From assembly GCA_022360075.1 (NCBI GenBank), contig JAKSDN010000805.1, positions 1 to 13,631 on the forward strand: 13,631 nucleotides of DNA, written 5' to 3'. Shown here in pieces: positions 12,549 through 13,631 of the stretch; the stretch's first letter is position 1, and every line of letters begins with the position of its first letter. Made by a program: the position numbers and the translations under genes. The notes beneath the pieces were generated by a model. The model was not told the DNA's origin. It searched no databases and was given only the letters and a program-made list of their open reading frames with translations. The DNA comes from Kiloniellales bacterium. Lineage in GTDB: Bacteria; Pseudomonadota; Alphaproteobacteria; Kiloniellales; JAKSDN01.

Positions 12549-13631
12549 TTGAAGATCAAAGCGGTTCGCGCAACGCCGGTCCTCGTTCCCGTGCGACCGT
12601 TCGAACCCAAGTTATGGATCAAGCGCGACCACATCGACCGCACGGTCGTCGAGATCGAAACCGATACCGGGCTGCTGGGGATCGGCGAGACGCGCGGCAT
12701 TTGGTCGGCTGCGATCATCAACGAGCTCTTCGCGCCGGCCCTGATTGGCGCCCCGGTTCTCGAGCGCCGCAGCACGCGCGGCCGCTGTCTGAACAAGCGC
12801 TTCGATCACGGCTTTCCGGAAAGGTTTGTGGAGCTTACGGCATATTCAGGCGTCGAGCTGGCGTTGTGGGACCTTGCGGGCAAGGCCGCCGGACTGCCGG
12901 TCTTTCGTCTCCTCGGCGGCCCAGCCCGACAGCGGGCGAACTTCTGCGCGTACGGCTATCCGGTCGATCCTTCGGACGGATGGGAGGAGGACGACGTGCC
13001 CCGCCTGATGGCCGAACTGGCTGTCCGGTCCCTCGCCGAGACAGGCGCCTCTCTCTTCGAGTTCAAGGTTGCGCGCTTACCGTCTGTGGACTGCGACATC
13101 AGGACTGTCCACAAGGTCCGAGAGGTCGTTGGTTCCGACGTGGACATCGCAGTCGACGCCAACATGGGTTACAACCGCGAGCAAGCACGGCGGTTCATCG
13201 CCGAGACGAAATCGGCAAACCTGGCCAACATCGAAGAGCCGGTTGCGAGCCTATCCGAAACTGCGCGCTTGCGGAGCGATTTCGGCGTTCCGATGTCAAC
13301 TCACTGCACCATGCTCGATGCACTGGCGGCCTATCCTCCCATCGACGCCGTCGTCATCGACCTTCACGCCATCGGCGGCATCGAGGCGACGGTGACGCTT
13401 GTCTCCCAGCTAAGTGCACTCGGCAAGCAGGTCTGGCTCAGATCCGTCTGGGAGCTCGGCATCAGCTTCGCGGCCATGTGTCATTTGGCGATCGCCCTGC
13501 CAGAGCTGTCTCGACCGTCACAGGCGTTGGCAAACTTCCCTCTGGACGACTTGATTGACGGCGATCCCTGGTCCGTGTCAGAGGGCGGATGCAGGCCCCC
13601 AGAAAGGCCGGGGCTCGGCATTGACCTCGAC
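12549..13631 (+). CDS. Enolase-superfamily (mandelate racemase/glucarate dehydratase-like) protein, 3' end outside window
   Basis: 361 codons are open to the right edge, starting at TTG 12549, which has AGGAGAG (12537-12543) five bases before it. An N-terminal capping domain (IKAVRATPVLVPVRPF, then TVVEIETDTGLLGIGETRG) and SGVELALWDLAGKAAGLPVFRLLGG are typical of mandelate racemase/muconate lactonizing enzymes. In the barrel, Asp203 (VDANMGY) and Glu229/230 (IEEP) fit two metal ligands. The other active-site positions are unusual: the KxK motif is FEFKV (Glu171, Lys173), the third ligand region is MSTHCT (His252 where glucarate dehydratases have Asn). DLHAIGG (Asp271, His273) keeps the Asp, but the segment with the catalytic His (HSNxH in that family) is RSVWELGIS. 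The end PPERPGLGIDLD resembles the normal C-terminus, so little is missing. It is the last visible gene of the transporter operon. Confidence 0.85.
   Translation, partial: MKIKAVRATPVLVPVRPFEPKLWIKRDHIDRTVVEIETDTGLLGIGETRGIWSAAIINELFAPALIGAPVLERRSTRGRCLNKRFDHGFPERFVELTAYSGVELALWDLAGKAAGLPVFRLLGGPARQRANFCAYGYPVDPSDGWEEDDVPRLMAELAVRSLAETGASLFEFKVARLPSVDCDIRTVHKVREVVGSDVDIAVDANMGYNREQARRFIAETKSANLANIEEPVASLSETARLRSDFGVPMSTHCTMLDALAAYPPIDAVVIDLHAIGGIEATVTLVSQLSALGKQVWLRSVWELGISFAAMCHLAIALPELSRPSQALANFPLDDLIDGDPWSVSEGGCRPPERPGLGIDLD

Noticed and set aside
12614..13558. A 314-codon open frame on the plus strand
   Set aside because: Its product is Arg-rich and without motifs, while the overlapping frame from 12549 encodes a clear enolase-superfamily protein.
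1..13631. CRISPR array, rRNA genes, phage or defence-system genes
   Set aside because: No regularly spaced repeat array, no rRNA-like stretch and no recognisable defence or phage protein was seen on either strand.

Overview
The window reads as GC-rich proteobacterial chromosome. The protein families, the FNR/FixK-type boxes and the IS type suggest an alphaproteobacterium, but that assignment is inference. It has three parts.

Part 1 (1-7066) is a phosphate and phosphoryl-transfer neighbourhood. It holds the 3' end of polyphosphate kinase PPK1, then on the opposite strand a PiT phosphate transporter with its DUF47 (PhoU-like) partner. Next come a two-CBS-domain protein, a kinase resembling 2-phosphoglycerate kinase with two ATP-cone-like N-terminal segments, a hemerythrin-domain protein, an unrecognised 174-residue protein and a histidine phosphatase. 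A perfect FNR/FixK-type box with a well-placed -10 hexamer precedes the unrecognised protein/hemerythrin pair. Weaker boxes of the same type lie in the pit/CBS intergenic region. This suggests control by low oxygen, linking phosphate or polyphosphate handling to microaerobic life.

Part 2 (about 7067-9477) is a decayed insertion zone. An IS3-family element, about 7399-8672 with visible inverted ends, is dead. Both transposase frames are broken by short GC-rich inserts that look like small palindromic repeats. Beyond it lie about 800 bp without a convincing gene, holding degenerate 20-21 bp repeats, a tRNA T-arm-like scrap and, at its end, a perfect 32-bp palindrome.

Part 3 (9478-13631) is a plus-strand catabolic or uptake operon. 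It encodes a periplasmic solute-binding protein of the polar amino acid (SBP_bac_3) type, two overlapping permeases of the same ABC class, a GntR/HutC (UTRA) regulator and an enolase-superfamily enzyme that starts with TTG and runs off the right edge. No ATPase is present in the window. The core of the 32-bp palindrome, 40 bp before the first gene, differs from the DasR-type operator of the HutC subfamily by one symmetric base pair, so it is the natural candidate operator for the operon's own regulator. The enolase-family protein departs from glucarate dehydratase-type active sites at several key positions, so its chemistry and the imported substrate remain open.
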